The notes below the pieces were generated by a model that was given only the letters and a program-made list of their open reading frames with translations, made no database searches and had not been told where the DNA came from. A program made the translations under genes and the position numbers. From the NCBI GenBank assembly GCA_022360175.1, contig JAKSDI010000082.1, positions 1-55,270 of the forward strand: DNA of 55,270 nucleotides. Reading direction: 5' to 3'. Below are positions 17,266-26,106 of this stretch, piece by piece; positions within the stretch are counted from its first letter, which is position 1, and each line of letters starts with the position of its first letter. This stretch comes from Chitinophagales bacterium (lineage in GTDB: Bacteria > Bacteroidota > Bacteroidia > Chitinophagales > Saprospiraceae).

Positions 17266-18359
17266 AAGAAGTTGCTGTACTTTTTTTTAAACTGGGAAGT
17301 ATTGCCTTTGGTGGACCTGCTGCTCATATTGCAATGATGGAAGATGAAGTGGTGAAAAAGAGAGACTGGATGACCCATCAACATTTTCTTGATTTGGTGG
17401 GCGCTACGAACCTGATTCCAGGTCCAAATTCCACTGAAATGACAATGCACTGCGGACACGAAAGAGCAGGGTGGAAAGGATTAATTATTGCAGGTGTTTG
17501 CTTTGTATTTCCTGCTGTTGTAATCACAATGATTTTTGCCTGGTTATATCAGCAATATGGGCAGTTACCAAAGGTTGAACCTTTTATTTACGGAATAAAA
17601 CCGGCCGTGATTGCCATTATTCTTGGAGCAGTTTACCGCCTTGGAAAGAAAGCACTGAAAAATGTAAAACTTGGCATTTTGGGTGCTTTGACATTCATTG
17701 CCTGTCTACTTGGCGTTCACGAAATTCTGGTCTTATTTGCTTGTGGTTTTTTGGGTTGGGGCTGGCATTTTATGCATAATTCAAAAAACAGCCTAAACAG
17801 TTTTGCACCACTCCTTTTACTGCAATTATCAGTGTCAGTCAGTACGCTGAAAACCCTTTGGACATTTTTTAAAGTCGGTATGTTGCTCTATGGAAGCGGT
17901 TATATCCTATTTGCTTATCTGGATGCAGAATTGGTCAGTACAGGTTTGTTGACCCGACAAGAGCTTATTGATGCTATAGCAATAGGACAATTCACACCTG
18001 GTCCTGTTTTATCAACAGCAACATTTATTGGTTGGCAGTTGAATGGATTTTGGGGTGCAATAGCGGCAACAGTTGGTATTTTTCTTCCTTCTTTCATTTT
18101 TGTGGCCATTCTCAATCCACTTGTTCCAAAAATGCGGAAATCAAAAGCTATAGCAGCATTTTTAGACACGGTGAACATTGCAGCAGTTGCTATAATTATA
18201 GCCGTTTGTGTGGAAATGGCAGAGGATACCTTGACCGATTGGCGGACGGTCTTAATTGCCGTTTTGAGCATTATTGCTGTTTTCGCCTTTAAGAAAATGA
18301 ATAGTGCATTTATTGTAATTAACGGAGCATTGATAGGTTATCTATTGACATTAATTTAA
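17244..18359 (+). CDS. chrA: Chromate transporter
   Basis: This 371-residue membrane protein is a long-chain ChrA with two homologous halves. The N-half shows FFKLGSIAFGGPAAHIAMM and NLIPGPNSTEM; the C-half repeats the pattern with FKVGMLLYGSGYILF and IAIGQFTPGPVL. About ten to twelve TM segments are apparent. ChrA expels chromate in exchange for protons or sulfate. Its ATG lies inside the PAP2 gene (22 bp overlap), so the two are translationally coupled. No chromate-responsive regulator lies next to it. Confidence 0.92.
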   Translation: METKSKLKEVAVLFFKLGSIAFGGPAAHIAMMEDEVVKKRDWMTHQHFLDLVGATNLIPGPNSTEMTMHCGHERAGWKGLIIAGVCFVFPAVVITMIFAWLYQQYGQLPKVEPFIYGIKPAVIAIILGAVYRLGKKALKNVKLGILGALTFIACLLGVHEILVLFACGFLGWGWHFMHNSKNSLNSFAPLLLLQLSVSVSTLKTLWTFFKVGMLLYGSGYILFAYLDAELVSTGLLTRQELIDAIAIGQFTPGPVLSTATFIGWQLNGFWGAIAATVGIFLPSFIFVAILNPLVPKMRKSKAIAAFLDTVNIAAVAIIIAVCVEMAEDTLTDWRTVLIAVLSIIAVFAFKKMNSAFIVINGALIGYLLTLI

Positions 18360-18410
18360 AACCCCAGGCTCTGTAGTCATGTCTATTCGCAAGCTGATTA
18401 ACCCCAGGCT
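18360..18410 (+). repeat. 11 bp direct repeat, 40 bp apart
   Basis: AACCCCAGGCT occurs at 18360-18370 and again at 18400-18410, in the gap right after the chromate transporter stop. The two short copies are exact. They may be a binding site pair for the promoter that follows, or a slippage relic. Confidence 0.45.
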
Positions 18411-18420
18411 TGTCAATAAG

Positions 18421-18428
18421 TATGTTTG
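18421..18428 (+). promoter_or_regulatory. Possible -7 box (TATGTTTG)
   Basis: TATGTTTG fits TAnnTTTG. Transcription from about 18435 would leave a leader of about 70 nt before the preferred ATG at 18503. I see no good -33 TTTG at normal spacing. Confidence 0.3.
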
Positions 18429-18502
18429 TCTAAATATACAGACGAGGTAGAATGCATTGTACTGATGCGAGACCATTTTTGATAATTCAAAAAACGATAA
18501 AA

Positions 18503-19492
18503 ATGAAGAAAAGCATTTTAATCTCTTTATTCACAATTGCGGTATCAATCCCTCTATTACTGGAATCCTGTTCGAAAGATGATGAAATGATTCCTATACC
18601 AGAGACGGAACAGTTTGAACAAAATCTTTCAGCATACAATATCTACCAGGGTGAAATAAAAGATTTGATACCTTCAAGCGATTTTCAATTGTTGGAATTG
18701 AGTGCTTCATTATTTGTTAATTATGCGGAGAAACAAAGATTGGTAAAACTTCCTGATGGAGAGCAAATGACGATGAATGGAAATGGAAGCCCTATTTTCC
18801 CAAACGGAACAATACTAGTAAAGACTTTTTACTATTTCAACGATGAAAGAGATGCAACGCTTGGCAAAAAGATCATTGAGACAAGATTGCTCATAAAAAA
18901 CGAAGGGCTCTGGAATGTTGCAACTTATGTATGGAATGAAAGTCAGACGGAAGCAAGCTTAGATTTAGACGGTTTTGATACGCAAGTAAACTGGATCAAC
19001 TTATCAGGAAACAATCGTTCAATAATGTACCATGTTCCTAACCAAAACGAATGTGTTTCATGTCATCAACTAAATTCAGAAGTTGTTCCACTAGGCCCAA
19101 CATTAAGGAATATGAATTTTGAGGTAATGAGGAATGGCACAGCAATCAATCAGTTAGCGCATCTTCAATCCATAGGAATTCTGAATGATTTTAATATAAG
19201 CCAAATCAACCAGATTCCGGATTATAATAATGAAAGTACCAATTTAGCAGAAAGGGGAAGGGCGTATTTAGATATGAATTGTGCCCATTGCCATAATCCT
19301 TCTGCATGGAGCAAGCCTGCAGGAAAAGGGTATGATTTTAGATTCGAAACGGAACTGGATAATACCAGAATATTAGATAGAAAAAATAAAATTAAGGAGG
19401 TCGTTCAGAATGGAGAAATGCCCTATTTAGGAACAACGGTGATTGATCAGGAGGGAGTAGATTTGATTATTCAGTATATAAATAGTTTATAG
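18503..19492 (+). CDS. Diheme cytochrome c lipoprotein, SO2930 type
   Basis: I use the ATG at 18503, since it gives a signal with lipobox LLLESC (Cys23); the ATG at 18452 would bury it. The 329-residue protein has two CxxCH sites: CVSCH at residues 184-188 and CAHCH at 260-264, the latter in YLDMNCAHCHNPSAWS. The VPNQNECVSCHQ and PLGPTLRNMN segments match the SO2930 family of diheme cytochromes as I know it. Usually found beside a copper or parallel beta-helix partner; that partner is absent here. Likely a periplasmic electron carrier. Confidence 0.85.
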   Translation: MKKSILISLFTIAVSIPLLLESCSKDDEMIPIPETEQFEQNLSAYNIYQGEIKDLIPSSDFQLLELSASLFVNYAEKQRLVKLPDGEQMTMNGNGSPIFPNGTILVKTFYYFNDERDATLGKKIIETRLLIKNEGLWNVATYVWNESQTEASLDLDGFDTQVNWINLSGNNRSIMYHVPNQNECVSCHQLNSEVVPLGPTLRNMNFEVMRNGTAINQLAHLQSIGILNDFNISQINQIPDYNNESTNLAERGRAYLDMNCAHCHNPSAWSKPAGKGYDFRFETELDNTRILDRKNKIKEVVQNGEMPYLGTTVIDQEGVDLIIQYINSL

Positions 19493-19569
19493 TGAAATAA
19501 AAGTTATCGGCACTCAAGTTTGGTCCTAATCACTAATGCTTTGTTAAGTTTGAAAAACCAGGTGTTATC

Positions 19570-19695
19570 TGAGTAAAGATTTCGGAGAAATCGCATCTTT
19601 TTTGCCTAGGCAAAAAAGTGCTCGACTTCGGATGGAGTCGCACAAGTAATATAATATTTGGCTTCTCCGAAGTCTCTCTCTTCATTTGATACTTA
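19570..19695 (-). repeat. Three-hairpin repeat element, copy 2
   Basis: This is the inverted copy of the element at 9364-9480. It holds hairpins at 19578-19592 (GATTTCGGAGAAATC), 19623-19640 (CGACTTCGGATGGAGTCG) and 19660-19674 (GGCTTCTCCGAAGTC). Stem changes relative to copy 1 keep pairing: C-G becomes T-A in the first hairpin, and G-T wobbles appear in the others. A 22-nt perfect palindrome (19597-19618) sits between the first two. The element lies 86 bp after the diheme cytochrome gene. Confidence 0.7.
19597..19618. other. 22-nt perfect palindrome centred on CCTAGG
   Basis: A run C-T6-GCC is followed by its exact reverse complement, centred on CCTAGG at 19605-19610. It lies inside the copy 2 hairpin element and has no counterpart in copy 1. 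Read on either strand it ends in a short A or T run, so a two-way terminator is possible. Confidence 0.6.
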
Positions 19696-19796
19696 GTCGA
19701 TTAGAGAGCGCCTCTTACATGAATTGTATAAACATAATACAAACGGATTGGCTAAAATTTTAAAATCTATCAAAATTTGATGCCGATGGAAGCTAA

Positions 19797-19859
19797 GTTG
19801 GAGATGAAATTTTAGTAGAATTGCCAAAGGAACCGAATGTGAAGTTGGAAAAAGTGTAG
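19797..19859 (+). pseudogene. 3' remnant of a second MOSC gene
   Basis: The 20 codons before the TAG encode VGDEILVELPKEPNVKLEKV. This matches the C-terminus of the MOSC protein (12773-12835) in 16 of 20 residues, with 55 of 63 bases identical by hand count. Nothing upstream reads as MOSC, so only the tail of a former paralogue or recombination footprint remains. A copy of the 3'-flank repeat follows it, as it does the intact gene. Confidence 0.75.
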
Positions 19860-19895
19860 GGAGGAGACAATGAGGGTATATAAGTATTAGGTATC
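19850..19895 (+). repeat. 3'-flank repeat, weak copy 3
   Basis: The bases around and after the TAG of the MOSC remnant (GGGTATATAAGTATTAGG region) resemble copy 2 at 13404-13465 with a few gaps. This copy is more diverged than the other two, and the match is judged by eye. Confidence 0.4.
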
Positions 19896-19918
19896 AACTG
19901 AAAAAACAAAAGCAACTT

Positions 19919-20407
19919 ATGAAAATAGATATACTGAAAGAGCAGATCCTTTTAGCAAAGCAAAAAACAGATAAATTAATAAATGATATTCCACATGAGA
20001 AATGGAATGAAACACCTGACATAATAAAGTCAAACCTGAATTGGCAAATAGGACATATTGTTTTGGCTAATTATTTACATGGGATAGCTTCAATTTCAGG
20101 AGTGAACGGTGAATTCAGAGAAAAAGTAAATGTGCCTGATTATATTAAATTCTATGGCCCGAAATCAAGTCCGGCCGACTTTGAAGAAGAAAAGCCATCA
20201 AGGGATGAGCTAATGGATATTTACGAATTTACATTATCAACTACATTGAAAGGCCTAAAAAGCTTAAATGAGGATGATTTGGAAAAAGAAACAGAAGTGC
20301 CAAACCCAGCGGCTAAGACGAAATATCAGGCACTGATGTGGCTTTCTCAACACCAAAGCTGGCATAACGGACAAATAGCTGTTTTGAAAAGAATACTGGA
20401 TAATTAA
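19919..20407 (+). CDS. DinB family protein
   Basis: This 162-residue protein is a DinB-like four-helix bundle. The conserved metal-binding His occur in WQIGHIVLANYLHG and in the late SQHQSWHNGQIAVLKRIL. Such proteins often bind a divalent metal and serve as small thiol-dependent transferases, for example in bacillithiol or mycothiol metabolism; the substrate here is unknown. No signal peptide. It stands alone downstream of the MOSC remnant. Confidence 0.88.
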   Translation: MKIDILKEQILLAKQKTDKLINDIPHEKWNETPDIIKSNLNWQIGHIVLANYLHGIASISGVNGEFREKVNVPDYIKFYGPKSSPADFEEEKPSRDELMDIYEFTLSTTLKGLKSLNEDDLEKETEVPNPAAKTKYQALMWLSQHQSWHNGQIAVLKRILDN

Positions 20408-20539
20408 CCAGGATTACGGAATCCTTACAGAATTGAACAGTATCTAAGTGCTGAAATGAGAATGAATTTTATAAATTTAAGCATAGTCATACTTTGAAAA
20501 GCAGGTGTTACAAATCTGCTGTTTTTTATACACAAAACC

Positions 20540-21367
20540 ATGATGAGTAACAGTAATGAAATGCTAAAAAGCAAAACCCAATTTTTGTTGGTTTTAATGA
20601 TGTTCGGCTTTTTCTTTGGAAAGACAGCCTTGGCGCAAGAGGCACCTTTGAACTCCAAATTTGAATTTGATCATATTGTAATTTTCTCTCAGAATACGAC
20701 CATAGAAGATAGTCTGCAAAAATCAATCCTAACCAAAGGAGATAAATTGACAACTACACATAAGACTCAGGGCACACTAGGGAATTACTATATTTTTTAC
20801 AATACTTTTATCGAATTTCTATATCTGAACGATACACTTGCAGCATTAAAAAATGAGCGCTTATTCAAGAGTGATTATACCAGTAGATGGGAAAATGATG
20901 ATCCGATTTGTCCATTTGGATTTGGGCTTAGGTTATCTCCTTTTGATACTTCTCAAACTTCTTTCCCTCTCACGGCTTACCACAGCTTAGATAGCCCTAA
21001 GGATGAATATTATTTGATGTCGAAATTCAATGTTGATAATGAGCAGCCATTGATTTATATTTCCTCTCCACAAAGAGGATACATCTCAATAGATTCCTTG
21101 AGCGAGGTAGATCAAATTTTTGACCCTCATGTGAGCAATGATTTTAAGGAATATCTTACGCATCCAAGTGAGATTAAGAACTTAACGAAAGTTGTTGTTA
21201 CGGTACCCGAAGATGTAAGTAAAGAAAACCTTGAGTTGCTCAGCACACTGAGAGATTTTGAAATAAGAGAGGGAAAAGGGTATGAACTTTTTTTAATATT
21301 TGATAATGCAATCCAGGGCAAAGAACTTTTCTTAAAGGAGCCTTTTGAACTGACAATAAGATATTAA
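20540..21367 (+). CDS. Secreted protein with possible VOC-like N-terminal fold
   Basis: The 275-residue product has a signal peptide ending at about TALAQ; the start could be 20540 or a later in-frame ATG at 20543 or 20561. The mature N-terminus (KFEFDHIVIFSQNTTIED and GNYYIFYNTFIEFLYL) has the strand and residue spacing of glyoxalase/VOC domains, but this is by eye. The C-terminal half is unrecognised. A small gene follows after 10 bp, then an AraC regulator gene starting with TTG, so the three may be one transcript. Confidence 0.65.
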   Translation: MMSNSNEMLKSKTQFLLVLMMFGFFFGKTALAQEAPLNSKFEFDHIVIFSQNTTIEDSLQKSILTKGDKLTTTHKTQGTLGNYYIFYNTFIEFLYLNDTLAALKNERLFKSDYTSRWENDDPICPFGFGLRLSPFDTSQTSFPLTAYHSLDSPKDEYYLMSKFNVDNEQPLIYISSPQRGYISIDSLSEVDQIFDPHVSNDFKEYLTHPSEIKNLTKVVVTVPEDVSKENLELLSTLRDFEIREGKGYELFLIFDNAIQGKELFLKEPFELTIRY

Positions 21368-21377
21368 AACATAATCA

Positions 21378-21827
21378 ATGAGTGTAAGCTATTTTCAAGT
21401 ACTGTATTCAAGATCAGGTGAAACTCCTGAAAGAGCAACTGACTCAAAAAGTACTCCTATCTACAAGCTAGATGCCCTTTCGTTGGGGAGTTATTTTAAG
21501 AGATTTATACAAGAAAAATTTGGACATGAAGTTTATGCATTTTCTTCTGGACAAAATTTGATTGAGGAAAGTGGACTACCACCTTTAAGTACAGAATTTT
21601 TAGAACCAGAAGCTATTCTAAAAGACCTTGGTTTATACAGACAATTATTGATCATGATAAAATCAGAAATGGTCGAGCCTAAAGAAAAGTTACTTTCCGA
21701 GGAAATAAGGAGGTGGAGTATTGATCACCATATAGACCAGCTTGAATTTGAAATTAATGCCTTAGAATCTGTTTGTAATTATGCTAAAGAAAAAGAATAC
21801 TTAATGAAATTTGGCTGTGACTATTAA
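21378..21827 (+). CDS. Small cytoplasmic protein of unknown function
   Basis: A 149-residue soluble protein with no signal, no TM segment and no motif that I recognise. It contains Arg, Glu and His in a helical C-terminal half (EIRRWSIDHHIDQLEFEI) that could form a bundle. It lies 10 bp after the secreted VOC-like protein gene and 22 bp before the AraC-type regulator gene. Confidence 0.65.
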   Translation: MSVSYFQVLYSRSGETPERATDSKSTPIYKLDALSLGSYFKRFIQEKFGHEVYAFSSGQNLIEESGLPPLSTEFLEPEAILKDLGLYRQLLIMIKSEMVEPKEKLLSEEIRRWSIDHHIDQLEFEINALESVCNYAKEKEYLMKFGCDY

Positions 21828-21849
21828 AAACTTCAGACCTGCTTGTTGA

Positions 21850-22932
21850 TTGGAACTTCAAATTGATGTATATAACTCCTTAATCTTATTTGGGACCCTA
21901 CAGGCCTTGATATTTGCATTTCTTCTAGTATTTAAAAGTAGCTTCAAGGAGGCTACAAAATATTTAGGTTTGTGTGTGTTGTTTTTAGCCTGTTATCTTA
22001 TTTGGGTACTCAAGGCCAGTCTGGGTATTCAGGAGCACTATCCTAAAATGAGATTTATCCCATTGTTTTTCCTGTGGGGGATAGGGCCCGCTTTTTATGC
22101 TTATTTGCGCTTCTTTTTTCGAAAACCCATTCCCATAAAAGAATTGAAGAAGCATTTTCTCCCCTTGTTAATAGAGCAGATTTTCTTTAACTCAGTAAGC
22201 TTTGTTTTTTTTATAAATAACTGGAACCCAAAAAACTTCAATGCTTTTGAATCCTTTTGGGCATACCGTTTATTTGAAGTGGAGCATTATATAGGCCTGA
22301 TTTCAATTGCTGTTTATTTAGTGATGAGCATGCAATTGTATAGGCAGCAGATGAAAAAAAGTGTTAATAAAAAGATAGCTTATATACTCATTTGTTTTGC
22401 CTGCTTATGGCTCATTTGGCTGCCATATACTATAGTTGACGCAGTTTATTATAATTTCAATTTCCCTGTATCTGACTTTTATTCCTTTTACATTTTACTC
22501 ACTGCATTGACCTATGCGATTGGCTTTATAGGATTTCGGCTTAGTACTCGGGTTACAACCAGAAAGAGCTTTGAAAGCAATGCTGAAATGCAAAAGCTGG
22601 CACAGCTATTTAACGATAAAATGAAAGAAGAAAAATATTATTTAGACCCTGATTTAAGCCTCAAGAGCTTTAGTGAAAAACTTGGAGTACACCCCAACAA
22701 AACCTCAGCGGTAGTTAATAATGTCATGGGATATTCATTTAGAGATTTTGTTAATTCCTACCGTATTGAAGAATTTAAGCATCAGGCTAAAACTTATAAT
22801 TTAAACTCAAGAACAATACTCAGTTTGGCACTCGATTCTGGTTTTAACTCAAAAGCATCATTTAATAGAGCGTTCAATAAATTTTGTAATACTTCCCCCT
22901 CTGAATACCTGGAAAATATTTCAAGGAAGTAG
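21850..22932 (+). CDS. Membrane-bound AraC-type regulator (7TM-HTH)
   Basis: This 360-residue protein has about seven TM segments (residues 5-240) followed by a cytoplasmic double HTH (LSLKSFSEKLGVHPNKTSAV and FNSKASFNRAFNKF). Such 7TM-AraC proteins of Bacteroidota are thought to sense an envelope or small-molecule signal and bind DNA directly. The start codon must be TTG: the in-frame codon just before it is TGA, and the next internal Met lies past the first TM segments. This could lower its expression. A serine hydrolase gene lies downstream. Confidence 0.88.
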   Translation: MELQIDVYNSLILFGTLQALIFAFLLVFKSSFKEATKYLGLCVLFLACYLIWVLKASLGIQEHYPKMRFIPLFFLWGIGPAFYAYLRFFFRKPIPIKELKKHFLPLLIEQIFFNSVSFVFFINNWNPKNFNAFESFWAYRLFEVEHYIGLISIAVYLVMSMQLYRQQMKKSVNKKIAYILICFACLWLIWLPYTIVDAVYYNFNFPVSDFYSFYILLTALTYAIGFIGFRLSTRVTTRKSFESNAEMQKLAQLFNDKMKEEKYYLDPDLSLKSFSEKLGVHPNKTSAVVNNVMGYSFRDFVNSYRIEEFKHQAKTYNLNSRTILSLALDSGFNSKASFNRAFNKFCNTSPSEYLENISRK

Positions 22933-23015
22933 TTTCAAAACACATTATGAGGCGATTTTGGAACATGGTTTACCTTCATTTGCAGCGAAATCATATTTTT
23001 TTTAAAAAAGGTACC

Positions 23016-24416
23016 ATGCACAAAACACTCAAGTATCAACTATTACTAGTTGCTGTAATCTTCCTTAATGTAAGTGTTTCAGCACAAGATTATGTGGAAA
23101 AAATAGAGCAATTAATAAAAGCTAATGTAGAAAGTTCAAAGCCTTTTAGCGGCTCCATATTGGTTGCTCAAAATGGGCAAATTATCTATAAAGGAGCTTT
23201 TGGTTTGGCAGATTTAGATGCTAAAAAAAGCAACTCTGTAGACTCAAAATATTTCATTGGTTCCATTACCAAATTATTCACTACAGTAGCCATTCTTCAA
23301 TTAGTGGAGCAAAAAAAGATAGCACTAGACGATAAACTTTCGAAATGGTTACCAGAGATGAAGGGGGCTAACAAAATTACGGTCCATCATCTTTTAACCC
23401 ATCAGTCAGGATTAAGAAGGGATTCGCATCAGGATTATGATGCAGAAGTTACATATATGGAAAGGTTGCTATCAATAAAAGATGATTCTTTAAAGTTTGA
23501 GCCTGGAGAAAAGGAATCATACTCTAGCAGTGGGTTTTATGCACTAAGTTTTATTCTGGAAACGGTGAGTGAGATGGCATTTGAAGCGTATTTTGAGAAA
23601 AATATTTTTGCTCCGGCCAATATGCAAAATACAGGAGTGAAAAAGGCAAAGAATCAGAAAGTTCCAGCGCTTTCCAAAGGAATTGGCTATACACTAGATG
23701 CATATGATGTGAGTGATATAGGGCCGGCGAGATATTTCGATAGTTACTCTTTTGCAGGTGGCGGTTCATTGTATTCTACTATTGATGATATGTGGTTGTT
23801 TTTCAATGCTTTGGAAAAAGGAAGGCTAGTTTCACACAATATGGTAAGAATGATGAAGTTGAAATGGCCTGTGAAGTATGAGAATGAAAAATCAAGGTTG
23901 TATCATAGTTATGGCTGGGAAATTTATGACTATTCTGATGAAAATGGTTCTTCCTTGATGATTGATTACGCAGGGAAAATTTATGGATATAAATCTATGA
24001 TAAGATATTACGAGAAAGATGATATCGTTGTTATAGCGCTTTGCAACAGTTCTTTTAGCGAACGTAGCCGCCTTGGATCAAACATAAGAAAAATCCTTTT
24101 GAATCAGGCGTATGATCTTCCTAAGCCATTTCCTAATATTATTCCTTTGGATGAATCTATGGAGAAACATTTAGGAATCTATGACTTTCCCGACGAGAAA
24201 ACTACCGTAGAAATTAAACTGATTAATGAAAAATTTACACTTATATCTCATGGAGATCAACCAATTTATCTATACCCTGTAGATGAAAACACTTTTCAAG
24301 CCACGGTGATACCACTGAAAATTACTTTTGAACCCACCGTGGAAAAACAGACTCAAAGATTGGAGTTTAATTATAATGGAGAAATGATTGATACACTTGA
24401 TAGGATAGATGATTAA
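23016..24416 (+). CDS. Serine hydrolase, beta-lactamase/class C-like
   Basis: I choose the ATG at 23016, which gives a signal peptide (NVSVSAQ); the ATG at 22947 would place 23 odd residues before it. The 466-residue protein has a SxxK motif as GSITKLF with Ser-Ile-Thr-Lys, a YSSSGFYAL segment as the Tyr-containing motif, and HLLTHQSGL. The third motif is a weak AGGGSLYS. This is the penicillin-binding-protein-like serine hydrolase group (Pfam Beta-lactamase), which includes esterases and D-peptidases. A C-terminal lipocalin-like extension follows. Substrate unknown. Confidence 0.85.
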   Translation: MHKTLKYQLLLVAVIFLNVSVSAQDYVEKIEQLIKANVESSKPFSGSILVAQNGQIIYKGAFGLADLDAKKSNSVDSKYFIGSITKLFTTVAILQLVEQKKIALDDKLSKWLPEMKGANKITVHHLLTHQSGLRRDSHQDYDAEVTYMERLLSIKDDSLKFEPGEKESYSSSGFYALSFILETVSEMAFEAYFEKNIFAPANMQNTGVKKAKNQKVPALSKGIGYTLDAYDVSDIGPARYFDSYSFAGGGSLYSTIDDMWLFFNALEKGRLVSHNMVRMMKLKWPVKYENEKSRLYHSYGWEIYDYSDENGSSLMIDYAGKIYGYKSMIRYYEKDDIVVIALCNSSFSERSRLGSNIRKILLNQAYDLPKPFPNIIPLDESMEKHLGIYDFPDEKTTVEIKLINEKFTLISHGDQPIYLYPVDENTFQATVIPLKITFEPTVEKQTQRLEFNYNGEMIDTLDRIDD

Positions 24417-24680
24417 AGAAAAATAGAGTAAATTATAGCAATGTTTTTGCAGGCGGTCATAGTAGTAAAATTAAAAGTATGAAAGCAACAGAACAAATTG
24501 ATTAGCAAGTGTTTTTATAAACATATGATCATTTTCTGCGTATGCAGAATCGTTCTCAGTAATTGTAGGATAAAGGAACCGAATCGAGAGATTATGACTT
24601 ATTAAGAGATATTGAAACTACTGGAAAATGTTCCAATTAAAGCTGAATTTCAATGAGTAAATACAAGTAGAAAAAATAAG

Positions 24681-26093
24681 ATGAAGAAAAATACTATTCA
24701 AGAAAAAATGTTTTTAGAGTTAAAGCAAAAAACGGTATTTGAGAGCACTCAAAAATACGGCTTAGAGTATCTTGACAATGTTTTTGAAAGGAATGTGTAT
24801 CCAACGGAAGAATCGCTTAAAAATCTTTCAGTTTTTGAGGAAGCTTTTCCCAAAAAGTCCTCCGATGCAGGGCAAGTTATTGAAGTACTAAACCAGTTTG
24901 GAGGGCCAGCTACTGTTCCAACACTTGGAGGGCGTTATTTTGGCTTTGTGTGTGGAAGTGCATTGCCTGTTGCAATAGCGGCTAAAAATCTGGGAACTTA
25001 CTGGGATCAATGCCCTACAATGAATGTGTTGTCACCCATTGGAGCTAAGCTGGAAAGCGTGGTTGAGGGCTGGTTGATTGAATTATTCAATTTACCCAAA
25101 GATACTTCTGCTGGTTTTGTAAGTGGAACTACTACAGCGAATTTATGTGGACTAGCAGCTGCCAGGTATAGAATACTGAAAAGACAGGGCTGGGATATTA
25201 ATCAAAAAGGGCTTTACGCTGCACCGAAGATAAGAATAGTTACAGGGCAAGCGCATTCTTCTGTCATTAAAGCGCTACAATTATTAGGTTTTGGACAAGA
25301 AAGTATTGAGTGGGCTGAAGTTGATGATCAGGGAAGAGTAATTCCTGAATCTTTGCCAGAACTAGATGAAAATACTATTGTCATCCTGCAGGCAGGTAAT
25401 GTAAATACTGGTTCTTTTGATCCATTTGAAGAGATATGTGATAAAGCCCAAAAAGCCAATTCCTGGGTGCATATAGATGGAGCTTTTGGGTTATGGGCAG
25501 AGGCGGTTGATGGATTAAGGCATTTGACAAAAGGCTGTAATATGGCAACTTCCTGGGCAGTTGATGGCCATAAAACTTTAAATACACCCTATGATTGTGG
25601 CATTATTCTATGTAAAGATAGAGAAGCGATTACTTCAGCATTGGAAACCTCTGGAGCTTACTTAGATAAAAGTGACAATAGAGACGGAATGTACTATACC
25701 CCTGAAATGTCCAGAAGAGCAAGAATCATTGAACTTTGGGCAAGCATGAAATATTTAGGGAAACAGGGGATCGATGAAATGGTGAGCATAATGTGTGATA
25801 GGGCAAAGCAATTTGCAAAAGAGATAAATTCCTTAAATGGGTTTGTTGTAGAAAATGAGGTGGTGTTCAATCAGGTTATTGTGCGTTGTGAAACAGATGC
25901 AACCACTCAAAATGTATTAAAGAATATCCAAGAATTGCGTGAATGCTGGCTTGGTGGGTCTGTCTGGAAAGATAAAAAGGTAATTAGAGTAAGTATCTGT
26001 TCCTGGGCTACAACGGAGAAAGATGTTAGACGATCTGTTAATTCTTTCAAAGAAGCTTTAGAGATGGAAAATGCTCCAACAGAATTTGAATAG
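24681..26093 (+). CDS. Group II PLP-dependent decarboxylase
   Basis: The 470-residue enzyme is an aspartate-aminotransferase-fold decarboxylase of the aromatic amino acid/glutamate/diaminobutyrate group. PLP residues seen are Lys298 in VDGHKTLNTPYDCG, Asp266 in HIDGAFG and His192 in GQAHSSVIKA. The N-terminal TVPTLGGRYFGFVCGS and MNVLSPIGAKLE are typical of the group. It converts an amino acid to an amine plus CO2, the exact substrate being unclear. It stands alone, with a perfect 8-bp-stem hairpin just after the stop. Confidence 0.9.
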   Translation: MKKNTIQEKMFLELKQKTVFESTQKYGLEYLDNVFERNVYPTEESLKNLSVFEEAFPKKSSDAGQVIEVLNQFGGPATVPTLGGRYFGFVCGSALPVAIAAKNLGTYWDQCPTMNVLSPIGAKLESVVEGWLIELFNLPKDTSAGFVSGTTTANLCGLAAARYRILKRQGWDINQKGLYAAPKIRIVTGQAHSSVIKALQLLGFGQESIEWAEVDDQGRVIPESLPELDENTIVILQAGNVNTGSFDPFEEICDKAQKANSWVHIDGAFGLWAEAVDGLRHLTKGCNMATSWAVDGHKTLNTPYDCGIILCKDREAITSALETSGAYLDKSDNRDGMYYTPEMSRRARIIELWASMKYLGKQGIDEMVSIMCDRAKQFAKEINSLNGFVVENEVVFNQVIVRCETDATTQNVLKNIQELRECWLGGSVWKDKKVIRVSICSWATTEKDVRRSVNSFKEALEMENAPTEFE

Positions 26094-26106
26094 ATGATAA
26101 ATAAGA

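Noticed and set aside
12821-19895. Integron-like gene cassettes (attC sites) as the reason for unrelated single genes and 3' repeats
   Set aside because: The 62 bp repeat lacks the paired core sites of attC, spans coding sequence, and no integrase gene is seen.
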